Shown: positions 53,597 through 62,591, counted from the stretch's first letter. The stretch: DNA of 64,000 nucleotides from an uncultured Sutterella sp. (GCA_905194315.1 CAJJRX010000003.1:1-64000), one strand, 5' to 3'. Notes: a model not told the origin generated them from the letters alone. Made by a program: numbers and translations.

Positions 53597-54433
53597 ATGT
53601 CACTTCTGGAGGCTCTCCAGGCGGTAGTGCTGGGCATTGTGGAGGGACTGACCGAGTTTCTGCCCATCAGTTCCACAGGGCACCTGATTATTGCGTCGAA
53701 GTGGATCGGATTTGACGGCTATGCCGGGGTTAACACGTTTCTGGTCGCCATTCAGGCGGGAGCCATCTTTGCCGTGTGCTGGTACTACCGGACGCTGATA
53801 TGGAATATTCTCCGCAATCTGTTCACCTCCGGTGAGGAGCAGCGCCTGGCAATCAACACGATCATCGCCTTCGTGCCGGCTGTTGCTGTCGGACTCTGCT
53901 TTGCCGACTTTATCCAGACGCATTTTTTCAACATCGGCACGGTAGTGGTGATGCTCATTCTGGGCGGAATTGTTCTGCTCTGGATTGAGAGGCGCGCCTC
54001 CCGACCGGATTACCGTCCGCGAGTGAAAGAGATGAAGGATCTGACTTATGCTCAGGCCTTCGGGGTTGGTGTGGCACAGTGTTTTGCCATGATTCCGGGC
54101 ACAAGTCGCTCGGGTTCAACCATTATCGGCGGCCTGCTGCTCGGTCTTTCCCGAAAAGCCGCAACCGAGTTTTCCTTCTTCCTTGCCATACCGACAATTC
54201 TCGGGGCCAGTGTCTACGATCTGTGGAAGTCCCGCGAGACGCTTCTGCAGAGTGATCTGTCGGTGGAAATCTTTCTGATCGGTCTGGTTGTCTCGTTTGT
54301 CAGTGCTCTTGCTGTAGTCAAGTGGCTGATCGGATTTGTCTCCCGCCATGACTACCGGCCTTTCGGCTGGTACCGGATTATCTTCGGGCTGCTGCTTCTC
54401 GCGGGCTGGTTTGCCGGCATCGTAACGTTCTGA
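53597..54433 (+). CDS. uppP: Undecaprenyl-diphosphatase
   Basis: BacA-type integral membrane phosphatase recycling undecaprenyl pyrophosphate to the lipid carrier phosphate. The two active-site blocks are EGLTEFLPISSTGHL (about 15-29) and PGTSRSGST (about 165-173); about eight hydrophobic helices. Length (278) is normal. It is convergent with trmB across a shared terminator. Its function links to the LPS and peptidoglycan genes of the window. Confidence 0.95.
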   Translation: MSLLEALQAVVLGIVEGLTEFLPISSTGHLIIASKWIGFDGYAGVNTFLVAIQAGAIFAVCWYYRTLIWNILRNLFTSGEEQRLAINTIIAFVPAVAVGLCFADFIQTHFFNIGTVVVMLILGGIVLLWIERRASRPDYRPRVKEMKDLTYAQAFGVGVAQCFAMIPGTSRSGSTIIGGLLLGLSRKAATEFSFFLAIPTILGASVYDLWKSRETLLQSDLSVEIFLIGLVVSFVSALAVVKWLIGFVSRHDYRPFGWYRIIFGLLLLAGWFAGIVTF

Positions 54434-54435
54434 AC

Positions 54436-54469
54436 AAAAAAACCGGACGCGGTGAGCGCCGGTTTTTTT
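54436..54469. terminator. Bidirectional terminator between uppP and trmB
   Basis: Seven A, CCGG, loop, CCGG and seven T (54436-54469) give a stem usable by both convergent genes. Confidence 0.85.
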
Positions 54470-54482
54470 GCTGTAAGAAAGA

Positions 54483-55217
54483 TTATTTTCTGGTGAATAC
54501 GAGATCCCAGATCCCGTAGCCGAGCCGCTCCCCGCGAGCCTGGAATTTTGTACGGGGACGTTCGCACAGCGGATTGCCCATTACCGGGCTCCAGTTGCCG
54601 GCACCGTGCAGGTTCTCAAGCTGCGGTTCAGCCGAGAGCACTTCCATCATCTGCTCGGCATAATTCTGCCAGTCTGTGGCACAGTGCAGATACCCGCCCG
54701 GACGGATCTTAGAGGCCAGCATGCCGATGAAAGGCTGCGCCACGAGGCGGCGCTTGTGGTGACGGGCTTTACGCCAGGGATCCGGGAAGAAAATATGCAC
54801 CCCGTCAAGACTGTTATCGGCAATCATGTCGCGCACGATTTCCACTGCGTCATGACGGATGATACGCACATTGCTGAGTCCTTTCTCATCAAGGAGTTTG
54901 GCCAGCGCGCCGACACCGGCCACAAAGACCTCGCAGCCGATGAAGTTCACATCGGGCCGTGACTCGGCAATTGCCGCCGTGGTTTCCCCCATACCGCACC
55001 CGATTTCGAGAACCGTGGGCGCCTGACGCCCGAAAATCTCAGCCGGATTAAGGGCTTCGGGTGTGTATTCAATCTGGTATTTCGGCAGTGACTCTTCCAG
55101 AGCACGTTTCTGTGCGGCGGAGATATGTCCGCGACGCATGACAAAAGAGCGGATGTGGCGGTTTTTGAGCGCCTCTAACTCCTCGGGAGTCAGCTCGGGT
55201 TTATCGGTGGTGTCCAT
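54483..55217 (-). CDS. trmB: tRNA (guanine-N7-)-methyltransferase
   Basis: Class I SAM methyltransferase forming m7G46 in tRNA. The SAM loop is LEIGCGMGETTAA near residue 73, and the TrmB-specific HIFFPDPWRKARHHKRRL lies near 140. The last block RGERLGYGIWDLVFTRK closes the fold. Its 244 residues are normal. tRNA-Gly is encoded just upstream on the same strand. Confidence 0.95.
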   Translation of the reverse strand: MDTTDKPELTPEELEALKNRHIRSFVMRRGHISAAQKRALEESLPKYQIEYTPEALNPAEIFGRQAPTVLEIGCGMGETTAAIAESRPDVNFIGCEVFVAGVGALAKLLDEKGLSNVRIIRHDAVEIVRDMIADNSLDGVHIFFPDPWRKARHHKRRLVAQPFIGMLASKIRPGGYLHCATDWQNYAEQMMEVLSAEPQLENLHGAGNWSPVMGNPLCERPRTKFQARGERLGYGIWDLVFTRK

Positions 55218-55317
55218 GGCAAAAATACCAACGTAGGGGGTGGAAAATAAAAGAACCGCCTGTACAGAGAGCTATACGGCGGATACGGCAGACCCGGGAA
55301 GATCCGGGATAAACAGC

Positions 55318-55391
55318 TGGAGCGGGTGAAGGGAATCGAACCCTCGTCTTTAGCTTGGGAAGCTATTGCTCTACCATTGAGCTACACCCGC
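55318..55391 (-). tRNA. tRNA-Gly (CCC)
   Basis: The minus strand folds to acceptor GCGGGTG/CACCCGC, D-arm GCTC/GAGC, anticodon loop TTCCCAA (anticodon CCC), T-arm GAGGG-TTCGATT-CCCTT, and TCCA end with encoded CCA. The first anticodon-stem pair (27-43) is an A-A mismatch. Sequence is close to enterobacterial tRNA-Gly(CCC). Confidence 0.93.
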
Positions 55392-55457
55392 ATTGTGGGC
55401 GAATTCTACCACGATTTAGAAAGCTGTGGTGAAATCCGCCGCAGTATGTCCCGCTCT

Positions 55458-55874
55458 CTAGTGGCGCTCTTTAACGGTACTGAGCACCCAGAGTGCGATG
55501 ACCAGAATCAGGATTGAGGCTGCCGTGAGTACCATGAATGTCGGTGTCATGTGTTCAACGTCAACCACGAAGAATCGGGCAATGGCCACAATGGCGAGCG
55601 CCACCGGGGTACGGATCGGAATTTCACGGATACCGAGTGCCGAGCCTTTGATCATCGAAAGGATCTCGATGTACAGAAAGAGCAGCAGCAGATCGCCGAG
55701 ACTGGCCATGCGGTTGTCGACCATGATCAGAATCTGCGAGGAGATGCCCACAATAGTGGCGATACCGATCGCGATGAGCGTAAAAGCCTGAACATAGGTA
55801 ATGACGTGGTTGAATGTCCTGGAGGAGTATTCAAGCACGGGGGACGGCGTGTGGTCGTGAGAATGTGGATCCAT
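55458..55874 (-). CDS. PsiE-family small membrane protein
   Basis: Small integral membrane protein with four hydrophobic helices (about residues 23-43, 56-75, 86-104 and 114-133) and the RIPIRTPVALAI-like middle loop of the phosphate-starvation-inducible PsiE family. ATG 55874 gives 138 residues, as in E. coli PsiE; ATG 55931 would add 19 residues and has no better ribosome site. The N-terminus is His-rich (MDPHSHDHT). Function of the family is unknown. No Pho box is obvious. Confidence 0.72.
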   Translation of the reverse strand: MDPHSHDHTPSPVLEYSSRTFNHVITYVQAFTLIAIGIATIVGISSQILIMVDNRMASLGDLLLLFLYIEILSMIKGSALGIREIPIRTPVALAIVAIARFFVVDVEHMTPTFMVLTAASILILVIALWVLSTVKERH

Positions 55875-56012
55875 GATGTGCGTTTCAAGAGGTCTCAGAA
55901 AAGGCTCAGCCTGAAAAATTGATTCTAGCATTGAGCTGCCGTGCTGTTAGAAAAGACGGGCCCTGAAAAAAATATTTTCAGAGCCCGGGATAACAGCGCC
56001 TTCGCAGAGCGC

Positions 56013-56666
56013 TTACTTGTGCGAGAGCTTGCGAACGAGCCAGTCGCCCAGAGACTGGATGCTCTGAACAAGCACGATCAGCACAAGCACAACAGTCCAC
56101 ATCACTTCAGGCATGAAGCGCTGATAGCCGTAGCGGATACCGAGGTCACCGAGACCGCCGCCCCCCACGGCACCGGCCATGGCGGAGTAACCGATCAGAC
56201 TGATCACGGAGATTGTCAGGCCGGCCACAATACCGGGAAGTGCCTCGGGGAGCAGAATCTTCGTAATGATCTGCAGATTGGTGGCTCCCATTGCCTGAGC
56301 AGCCTCCACAAGTCCTTTATCGACTTCACGCAGACTGGTTTCGACAATACGTGCAATAAACGGCGCCACGGCAAGCGTGAGCGGAACGATGGCCGCAGCC
56401 GTGCCGATCGAGGACCCCACCACGAGACGGGTAAAGGGAATAATCGCAACCAGCAGGATGATAAACGGCACGGAACGCAGTGCGTTGATCAGCGTGCCGA
56501 GAATCGTATTGAACGCGGGCATCGGGAGAAAGGATTTGCGATCGGTAATGAAAAGCAGAATCCCGAGCGGAATCCCGAAAAGCGCACCGATACCGCCCGA
56601 AACAAGCACCATGAGGAGCGTATCGAGTGTGGATTCCCAGATCATCAGCATTAAATTATTGGACAT
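56013..56666 (-). CDS. metI: D/L-methionine ABC transporter permease MetI
   Basis: Inner-membrane permease with five to six helices and the EAA loop (EAAQAMGATNLQIITKILLPEALPG) that contacts the ATPase. Length 217 matches MetI. Its start overlaps the metN end by 11 bases. The expected third gene, metQ for the binding lipoprotein, is absent; a hairpin follows the stop and then a PsiE-like gene. Confidence 0.93.
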   Translation of the reverse strand: MSNNLMLMIWESTLDTLLMVLVSGGIGALFGIPLGILLFITDRKSFLPMPAFNTILGTLINALRSVPFIILLVAIIPFTRLVVGSSIGTAAAIVPLTLAVAPFIARIVETSLREVDKGLVEAAQAMGATNLQIITKILLPEALPGIVAGLTISVISLIGYSAMAGAVGGGGLGDLGIRYGYQRFMPEVMWTVVLVLIVLVQSIQSLGDWLVRKLSHK

Positions 56667-57717
56667 CAGTCAGCTCCTCAACAATAACGCCCTGTTCACG
56701 GATAAAGGCCAGTGCCTGAATATAGATACTCGGCTCGCATTCGATCATGACGGTAAGGGTACCGAGCATGGTGCCGTGGATATCGTCCACGGAGCCGCGC
56801 AGAATATTGAAGTCAAGATTGAAGCGGCGAGAGCACTCCGAAATGGTCGGCTGTGTGACACGGTCGCCGCGGAAAGCCAGACGCAGCAGATGGACGTAGT
56901 CCGGATCAGCATGCGCAGCACGGGCGCGACGGAGTGTTTCGTGTACGGAGGCCGGCATGTCACGGGCCATCACGTTGCCGATGAGAGCCTTGGTGGTTTC
57001 GTGCTGCGGCGCGAGGAAGATATCGGTCACTGCCCCCGATTCGACGATCTTGCCGTAGTTCATCACCACCACCCGGTCACAGATTTCCTTCACAACCTGC
57101 ATTTCATGGGTAATCATCACAATCGTGAGACCGAGCACCTTGTTGATTCGCTTGAGCAGTGCCAGCGTGGCAGTGGTGGTTTCAGGGTCGAGTGCGGAGG
57201 TCGCCTCGTCCGAGAGCAGGATCTTGGGATCGTTGGTGAGCGCACGGGCAATGCCGACACGCTGCTTCTGACCGCCCGAGAGCTGGGAGGGATATTTGTG
57301 GGCGTGTTCCGAGAGACCGACGAGTTCAAGCAGCGGCTCAATCTTTTCTCTGATCTTGTCAGCAGGGGTGCCGACGAGCTCAAGCGGCAGAGCGACATTG
57401 TCGTAAACCGTTCTGGAGCTCAGAAGATTGAAGTGCTGGAAAATCATGCCGATCGAGCGGCGTGTGTTGCGCAGCTCCTCTTCGGAAAGTGCCATCAGGT
57501 TCTTGCCGTCGACGGTAACACTGCCTTCAGTCGGGCGGTTGAGCAGGTTAATACAGCGCACCAGTGTGCTCTTGCCTGCGCCGGAGCGGCCGATAATGCC
57601 GAAAATCTCCCCGGCCTTGATCTCCAGAGAGACATTGTCCAGCGCCTTGAATTCCCGACCTTCAGGCGTGGTATAGGATTGAGTGATGTTTTCTAGTTTA
57701 ATCATTGTGTCTGGCAA
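56656..57717 (-). CDS. metN: Methionine ABC transporter ATP-binding protein MetN
   Basis: ABC ATPase of methionine import. Walker A GRSGAGKST near residue 38, signature LSGGQKQRVGIARAL near 145, Walker B ILLSDEATSALD and a C-terminal NIL domain (about 275-350), which senses methionine in the cytosol and inhibits transport. Its 353 residues match. A palindrome, TTGAGGTA-T-TACCTCAA (57803-57819), lies 86 bases before the ATG and may be the operator of the unit. Confidence 0.94.
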   Translation of the reverse strand: MPDTMIKLENITQSYTTPEGREFKALDNVSLEIKAGEIFGIIGRSGAGKSTLVRCINLLNRPTEGSVTVDGKNLMALSEEELRNTRRSIGMIFQHFNLLSSRTVYDNVALPLELVGTPADKIREKIEPLLELVGLSEHAHKYPSQLSGGQKQRVGIARALTNDPKILLSDEATSALDPETTTATLALLKRINKVLGLTIVMITHEMQVVKEICDRVVVMNYGKIVESGAVTDIFLAPQHETTKALIGNVMARDMPASVHETLRRARAAHADPDYVHLLRLAFRGDRVTQPTISECSRRFNLDFNILRGSVDDIHGTMLGTLTVMIECEPSIYIQALAFIREQGVIVEELTDVQ

Positions 57718-57802
57718 CTTGAGAATAGGGTTCTCGAAACAATATGCTGTGTGACAGTGTACCCGCTGAAACCGTTTAAGGTATGAAGGAAAAAGGGAAT
57801 CA

Positions 57803-57819
57803 TTGAGGTATTACCTCAA
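57803..57819. promoter_or_regulatory. Palindromic candidate operator upstream of metNI
   Basis: Perfect 8-1-8 palindrome TTGAGGTATTACCTCAA. It is not the MetR consensus (TGAA-N5-TTCA) or a MetJ box that I recognise. Its core AGGTA-TACCT resembles AGGTAA-T-TTACCT at 44088-44100. I see no SAM riboswitch in the leader. Confidence 0.45.
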
Positions 57820-57899
57820 CAGCTAGGCAGGGCTGGATACAACAACGCCCGCACAGTCTTCTTTGCAGATTACCGGAGCGGGCGGGACATATAGGAACT

Positions 57900-57975
57900 T
57901 GGTGGGAACGCAGGGATTCGAACCCTGGACCGACGGATTAAGAGTCCGCTGCTCTACCAGCTGAGCTACGTTCCC
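57900..57975 (-). tRNA. tRNA-Lys (CTT)
   Basis: Cloverleaf with acceptor GGGAACG/CGTTCCC, anticodon loop CTCTTAA (anticodon CTT), T-arm CCAGG-TTCGAAT and encoded CCA. It is 24 bases downstream of tRNA-Lys(TTT) on the minus strand, so the two form a transcript. Confidence 0.95.
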
Positions 57976-57999
57976 GAGAAACTGTATTGTAGTAGATTT

Positions 58000-58075
58000 T
58001 GGTGGGTCGTGCGAGACTCGAACTCACGACCAACGGATTAAAAGTCCGCTGCTCTACCAACTGAGCTAACGACCC
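58000..58075 (-). tRNA. tRNA-Lys (TTT)
   Basis: Cloverleaf with acceptor GGGTCGT/ACGACCC, anticodon loop CTTTTAA (anticodon TTT) and encoded CCA. First of the Lys tRNA pair; a promoter lies about 50 bases upstream. Confidence 0.95.
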
Positions 58076-58121
58076 GTTCAGGCATTAGCACGAAAGCGCC
58101 AATGAACTACTAAGGGAAGAA

Positions 58122-58150
58122 ATTTTGCACGAGATTTCAGTTTTTGTCAA
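58122..58150 (-). promoter_or_regulatory. Promoter of the tRNA-Lys pair
   Basis: Minus strand TTGACA (58145-58150) and CAAAAT (58122-58127) with a 17-base spacer. Confidence 0.7.
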
Positions 58151-58375
58151 GAGTGTAGCGCTTTTTTGGGATGGATCATTCTGAAACACGGTTTTTTGAT
58201 CCTGAACATAGGTCTATAGAGGTAGATTTTTGCTAAAAATTCCTTATAGTGGAACTTTTGTTAAAGTTGATAGGGTAAACACCAACAAAGTATATCTGGA
58301 TTTCCATTGAGATTTCAGGCATCATATAACATATATCGCTGGAACACGAAAACGTAACATATTGATATTTAGAGC

Positions 58376-58404
58376 TTGCAATATCGTTTTTGATTGTTTA
58401 GGAT
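58376..58404 (+). promoter_or_regulatory. Candidate recA promoter
   Basis: TTGCAA (58376-58381) and TAGGAT (58399-58404) with a 17-base spacer, about 70 bases before recA. The 401-base spacer between tRNA-Lys and recA is AT-rich and otherwise without a gene. No canonical LexA box (CTG-N10-CAG) is apparent. Confidence 0.55.
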
Positions 58405-58476
58405 ATTCATGTGATCCAAAGAATTGATGTTGGCTTTATTGTCAATGATATTCGTTTTCCGTTGGAGTTAATAACT

Positions 58477-59586
58477 ATGGCCACGTCTAAAAAAGATGCC
58501 CCCCGACTTGAACGTCTCGAGGGTGAACAGCGCGCCAAGGCACTGAAGGTTGCCCTGGCTGCGATTGAAAAGCAGTTCGGTAAGGGCGCGATTATGCGCA
58601 TGGATGACGATGTCACGCCTGAGGACATCGAAGTTGTCTCCACCGGGTCTCTCGGCCTTGACCTCGCGCTGGGCGTTGGCGGTCTTCCCCGTGGCCGTGT
58701 GATTGAAGTGTTCGGCCCGGAATCCTCCGGCAAGACAACCCTCACGCTGCAGGTGATTGCCGAGATGCAGAAAATCGGCGGAACCTGTGCATTCGTTGAC
58801 GCGGAACATGCGCTTGATGTGAAGTATGCCCAGCGTCTGGGGGTGCAGATGAAGGATCTGCTGCTCTCGCAGCCTGACACGGGTGAACAGGCGCTTGAAA
58901 TTACTGACTCTCTGGTGCGCTCCGGTGCGGTTGACCTGATCGTGGTTGACTCTGTGGCCGCCCTGACGCCGCGCAGTGAAATTGAAGGCGAAATGGGTGA
59001 TGCGCTCCCCGGTCTGCAGGCCCGTCTGATGTCTCAGGCACTGCGCAAGCTGACCGCGTCCATCACGCGTACCAAGTCCATGGTTATCTTCATCAACCAG
59101 ATCCGTATGAAGATCGGCGGCTACGGCAATCCGGAAACCACCACGGGCGGTAACGCACTGAAGTTCTACAGCTCTGTGCGTCTGGATATCCGTCGTGTCG
59201 GCGCCATCAAGAAAGGTGAAGAGGTTATCGGCAACGAAACCCGCGTGAAAGTGGTCAAGAACAAAGTGGCGCCTCCGTTTAAGGAAGCCAAGTTTGACAT
59301 TCTTTACGGCGAGGGTATCTCCCGCATGGGCGAACTGATCGACATCGGTACCGACCTCAATGTTATCGAGAAGTCCGGCGCCTGGTACACCTGTGAAGGT
59401 CACCGCTGCCAGGGTAAGGACAACCTGAGGGAATTCCTGAAGGAAAATCCTGAAGTGGCCCAGACGCTCGAGAAGAAGATCCGCGAGCTCAAGAATGTTC
59501 ACACCACCACGGTGTCCTCGGATGTGGAATCCGAAGTGGTACCTGACGATGATGAACAGCCGGTGCTCGACGATGTTGAATACTGA
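58477..59586 (+). CDS. recA: Recombinase RecA
   Basis: ATP-dependent strand-exchange protein and SOS co-protease. Walker A GPESSGKTT near residue 74, MAW motif VDSVAALTPRSEIEGEMGD, and L2-loop FINQIRMKIGGYGNPETTTGG near 200. An acidic C-terminal tail (DDDEQPVLDDVEY) is present. Start is ATG 58477, with TTGGAG upstream. Its 369 residues are normal. recX follows after 66 bases. Confidence 0.98.
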   Translation: MATSKKDAPRLERLEGEQRAKALKVALAAIEKQFGKGAIMRMDDDVTPEDIEVVSTGSLGLDLALGVGGLPRGRVIEVFGPESSGKTTLTLQVIAEMQKIGGTCAFVDAEHALDVKYAQRLGVQMKDLLLSQPDTGEQALEITDSLVRSGAVDLIVVDSVAALTPRSEIEGEMGDALPGLQARLMSQALRKLTASITRTKSMVIFINQIRMKIGGYGNPETTTGGNALKFYSSVRLDIRRVGAIKKGEEVIGNETRVKVVKNKVAPPFKEAKFDILYGEGISRMGELIDIGTDLNVIEKSGAWYTCEGHRCQGKDNLREFLKENPEVAQTLEKKIRELKNVHTTTVSSDVESEVVPDDDEQPVLDDVEY

Positions 59587-59652
59587 TATAGGCTGATATG
59601 ACTGGGCATCCGGACAATCCGGGTGCCCAGACTGTTAAGAGCAGAGTGACGC

Positions 59653-60486
59653 GTGAAAAAGAAAGCTGATGAACAGGGTGTGGTATTTGTCTGGGGTGAT
59701 GACGGATCGCTCTTTGAAGCGGACGCAGTGCGCCCGGCGCCGGTTGCACCGGTAACCCCGTCTCCCTCCCTTGACAGAGATCCGATTGCCCGTGAGATTC
59801 CGGCCTCACTGCGGGTCATACCGGCTGAGGATGAGAAGGAGTCTGCAGGTCACCCACGACAGCCTGCCGTGCGCCGCTGCCGGCAGATGCCGCAGGTCGA
59901 AGCACCTGCAGCTGCCGGGGACGAAGGGGTTGAACGCGTCCCGTTCGACTCCCTTTTCTCGCATGAGGAGCGTTCGAAAAAAGGCACGCGCGAGAAGCGC
60001 CGTCGCGCCCCTCAAGAAAAACCGAGTCTCAATGCCCAGGCGATCGGCTATCTGAGCCGGCGTGAGTATTCCCGAAAGGAGCTGCGCAGCCGGCTCAGCC
60101 GAGCCAATCCGGAGGTGAGTGCAGAGGAGATCGACGAATGTCTCAAAAGACTGGAATCCCTCGGTTATGTCTCGGATGAACGTTTTGCTGCCGGGCGTGC
60201 CCGGGTGCGTGCCCAGCAGCTCGGCAACCGCCGGATCCGGGGTGAGCTGCGTCAGCTCGGTGTCTCCGAGGAGACTGTCAGGAATGCGCTTGACGAAATC
60301 CAGGACAGTGAGGAGGTTCGGGCATATCGGGTATGGCGGAAGCGTTTTCGCGAACTGCCCGATTCACCCAAAGAGAGAGACCGGCAGATCCGGTATCTTT
60401 TGTACCGCGGATTTTCAATGAGCTCGATCAATCAGGTCATCCGCGGAAAGGTGGAAGATCCTGACGCGCAGGGATTTTGGGATTGA
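59653..60486 (+). CDS. recX: Regulatory protein RecX with N-terminal extension
   Basis: RecX limits RecA filaments. The C-terminal 150 residues hold the family repeats (AIGYLSRREYSRKELRSRL, LGYVSDERFAAGRARVRAQQLGNRRIRGEL and a final RGFSMSSINQVI). The first 125 residues are a Pro/Glu/Arg-rich region without recognisable domain; the start GTG 59653 lacks a strong ribosome site and a shorter protein is possible, although the frame stays open with codon use like the rest. Confidence 0.85.
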   Translation: MKKKADEQGVVFVWGDDGSLFEADAVRPAPVAPVTPSPSLDRDPIAREIPASLRVIPAEDEKESAGHPRQPAVRRCRQMPQVEAPAAAGDEGVERVPFDSLFSHEERSKKGTREKRRRAPQEKPSLNAQAIGYLSRREYSRKELRSRLSRANPEVSAEEIDECLKRLESLGYVSDERFAAGRARVRAQQLGNRRIRGELRQLGVSEETVRNALDEIQDSEEVRAYRVWRKRFRELPDSPKERDRQIRYLLYRGFSMSSINQVIRGKVEDPDAQGFWD

Positions 60487-60584
60487 ACATAACCTCGCGT
60501 TATGTCAAGTATTTTTCCCGACAAACCCGCCGCTCTTTGCTACAATCAATCTCCTGACAGCTACCTATTGGAGAGATTATTTTG

Positions 60585-61334
60585 GTGGAATACCTCTATG
60601 ATTTGCTGGTCAACCTGCACTGGGCTGCGGTTGGCCAGATTATTATGATTGACATCCTGCTTGGCGGGGACAATGCGGTCGTGATTGCGCTTGCCTGCCG
60701 AAATCTGCCGGAGCATCAGCGTAAAAAAGGGGTTATCTGGGGCACAGCCGGTGCCATCGCACTTCGTGTGGTACTGATTGTCTTTGCAGTGATGCTCCTG
60801 GATCTGCCGCTGCTGAAGGTTACGGGCGGTGTACTGCTGATCTGGATCGGGGCCAAGCTGCTTCTTCCGGAAGATGAAGGGCATGAGCATATTGAAGGTA
60901 GCAATCGTTTGCTCGGTGCCATTAAGACCATCATCGTTGCGGACCTCGTGATGAGTTTTGACAACGTGATCGCCATTGCCGGTGCTGCACAGCAGGCTCA
61001 CGAAGCGCATCAGACGCTTCTTGTGGTTTTCGGTCTGCTCGTTTCTGTGCCGTTTATCGTCTTCGGTTCGCAGATGGTTCTTAAACTGATTGACCGGTTC
61101 CCTGTGGTGATTTATTTCGGTGCCGGTCTGCTTGGCTGGATTGCCGGCGGCATGGTTACCTCTGACGGCTTTATCACCCAGCGCTGGCCTGAGCTGAGCT
61201 TTACGCTTCACTATCCGGCCTGTGTGATCGGTGCTCTGCTGGTGATTATCATCGGGCACTTCTGGGGCAAGGCAAAGATGAAGGCAATTGCCGAGAAACG
61301 TGCCGCCCGCGAAGCTCAGAAAGCTCAGAGCTGA
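60585..61334 (+). CDS. TerC-family integral membrane protein
   Basis: Seven or so transmembrane helices with the two acidic helix motifs of TerC proteins, DILLGGDNAVVIALA (about 22-36) and ADLVMSFDNVIAIAG (about 125-139). The family is linked to metal (manganese or calcium) export and metalation of exported enzymes. GTG 60585 is chosen; TTG 60582 is one codon earlier. GGAGAG stands upstream. No yybP-ykoY manganese riboswitch fits in the 95-base leader, which holds TACAAT near 60541. Confidence 0.88.
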   Translation: MEYLYDLLVNLHWAAVGQIIMIDILLGGDNAVVIALACRNLPEHQRKKGVIWGTAGAIALRVVLIVFAVMLLDLPLLKVTGGVLLIWIGAKLLLPEDEGHEHIEGSNRLLGAIKTIIVADLVMSFDNVIAIAGAAQQAHEAHQTLLVVFGLLVSVPFIVFGSQMVLKLIDRFPVVIYFGAGLLGWIAGGMVTSDGFITQRWPELSFTLHYPACVIGALLVIIIGHFWGKAKMKAIAEKRAAREAQKAQS

Positions 61335-61365
61335 TCAGGGAACACTCTCCGTGGACAAAAAACAT

Positions 61366-61400
61366 GAGGCCGCAGCGCTAAGCAGGCGGCCTCTTGTTTT
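61366..61400. terminator. Bidirectional terminator between the TerC gene and mnmA
   Basis: GAGGCCGC (61366-61373) pairs with GCGGCCTC (61386-61393), with TTGTTTT on the right and an A run on the left. Confidence 0.8.
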
Positions 61401-61437
61401 ATCAGCTCCCGGGTGGCTGGTAAGCCACTACTGTCGG

Positions 61438-62526
61438 TCAGTTTTTCACCTTATCGATAAATCCGCCGCCCAGGCACACATCTCCCTGGTAGAGAACAGC
61501 GCTCTGTCCGGGGGTGGCAGCCCACTGCGGATCATCAAATCCGAGCGTAAACGCATCCGCACTGTCTGAGAGCAGCCGGCAGGCGCCGTCACTCTGGCGG
61601 TAACGCGTTTTCACGGTTACTGTTTCTGTAATGTCGGGTGCCGATCCGCTGATCCAGCTCGGGTGTACGGCAGTGAGCTCATGAGAGAGCAGCCACGGGT
61701 GATCATGCCCCTGGCAGACCCAGAGCGTATTGCTCTTGAGGTCCTTGCGCGCCACAAACCACGGCTCGCCTGTGGAGTCCTTCGTCCCGCCGATACCGAT
61801 GCCCTTGCGCTGGCCGAGCGTATAAAAGGAGAGCCCGATATGCTCACCGATCACTTTGCCGTCAGGGGTTCTGATCGGACCGGGGTGTGTCGGCAGATAG
61901 CGGCTGAGGAACTCGCGGAAGGGGCGCTCTCCGATAAAGCAGATGCCGGTGGAATCTTTTTTCCGTGCATTGGGCAGCTTCAGATCGGCGGCGATCTCGC
62001 GAACGCGGGTTTTGTAGAGATCCCCGACAGGGAAAATCACACGCGAGATCTGTTCCTGCGTCAGACGGTGCAGAAAGTAGCTCTGATCCTTGCCGGGATC
62101 GACACCGCGCAGCAGCTGTACGCCACGGTCGGTGTGACGCACACGCGCGTAGTGTCCCGTGGCGATATAGTCTGCGCCCATGGCCATGGCATGGTCGAGA
62201 AAGGCGCGGAACTTGATTTCGGCATTGCAGAGAATATCGGGGTTGGGGGTACGGCCGGCGTTGTACTCGCGCAGAAAGTCCGAGAACACGCGTTCCTTGT
62301 ATTCACGGGCGAAGTTCACCGCCTCAATGTCGATACCGATGACGTCAGCAACACTGCTCGCATCGATAAAGTCCTGACGTGAGGAGCAGTATTCGCTGTC
62401 ATCATCATCTTCCCAGTTTTTCATGAACAGACCGATGACTTCGTAACCCTGTTCCTTGAGCAGCCAGGCGCTCACTGAGGAGTCAACACCGCCGGAGAGC
62501 CCGACAACGACTGTTTTCTTTGACAT
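61438..62526 (-). CDS. mnmA: tRNA-specific 2-thiouridylase
   Basis: Thiolates U34 of tRNA-Glu, Gln and Lys. The P-loop SGGVDSSVSAWLL starts near residue 10; catalytic cysteines are Cys in NPDILCNAEIKF (about 101) and in STGICFIGER (about 200). Length 362 is typical. It is divergent from the NMO-like gene by 65 bases. The window also contains tRNA-Lys(TTT), a substrate. Confidence 0.96.
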   Translation of the reverse strand: MSKKTVVVGLSGGVDSSVSAWLLKEQGYEVIGLFMKNWEDDDDSEYCSSRQDFIDASSVADVIGIDIEAVNFAREYKERVFSDFLREYNAGRTPNPDILCNAEIKFRAFLDHAMAMGADYIATGHYARVRHTDRGVQLLRGVDPGKDQSYFLHRLTQEQISRVIFPVGDLYKTRVREIAADLKLPNARKKDSTGICFIGERPFREFLSRYLPTHPGPIRTPDGKVIGEHIGLSFYTLGQRKGIGIGGTKDSTGEPWFVARKDLKSNTLWVCQGHDHPWLLSHELTAVHPSWISGSAPDITETVTVKTRYRQSDGACRLLSDSADAFTLGFDDPQWAATPGQSAVLYQGDVCLGGGFIDKVKN

Positions 62527-62591
62527 TAGTGTGTGTCCGGAGACAAAAATGGAGTTGAAATAAGTATCAGGCGTGCGGAGGAGAGAAAAAA

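Noticed and set aside
58076..58476. LexA box upstream of recA
   Set aside because: The best match, CTGGATTTCCATTGAG at 58296, lacks the closing CAG and the internal AT alternation. No canonical CTG-N10-CAG is seen, so I do not call an SOS box.
60487..60584. yybP-ykoY manganese riboswitch before the TerC-family gene
   Set aside because: The leader after the likely -10 is only about 35 bases long and lacks the conserved loops, so no riboswitch fits.
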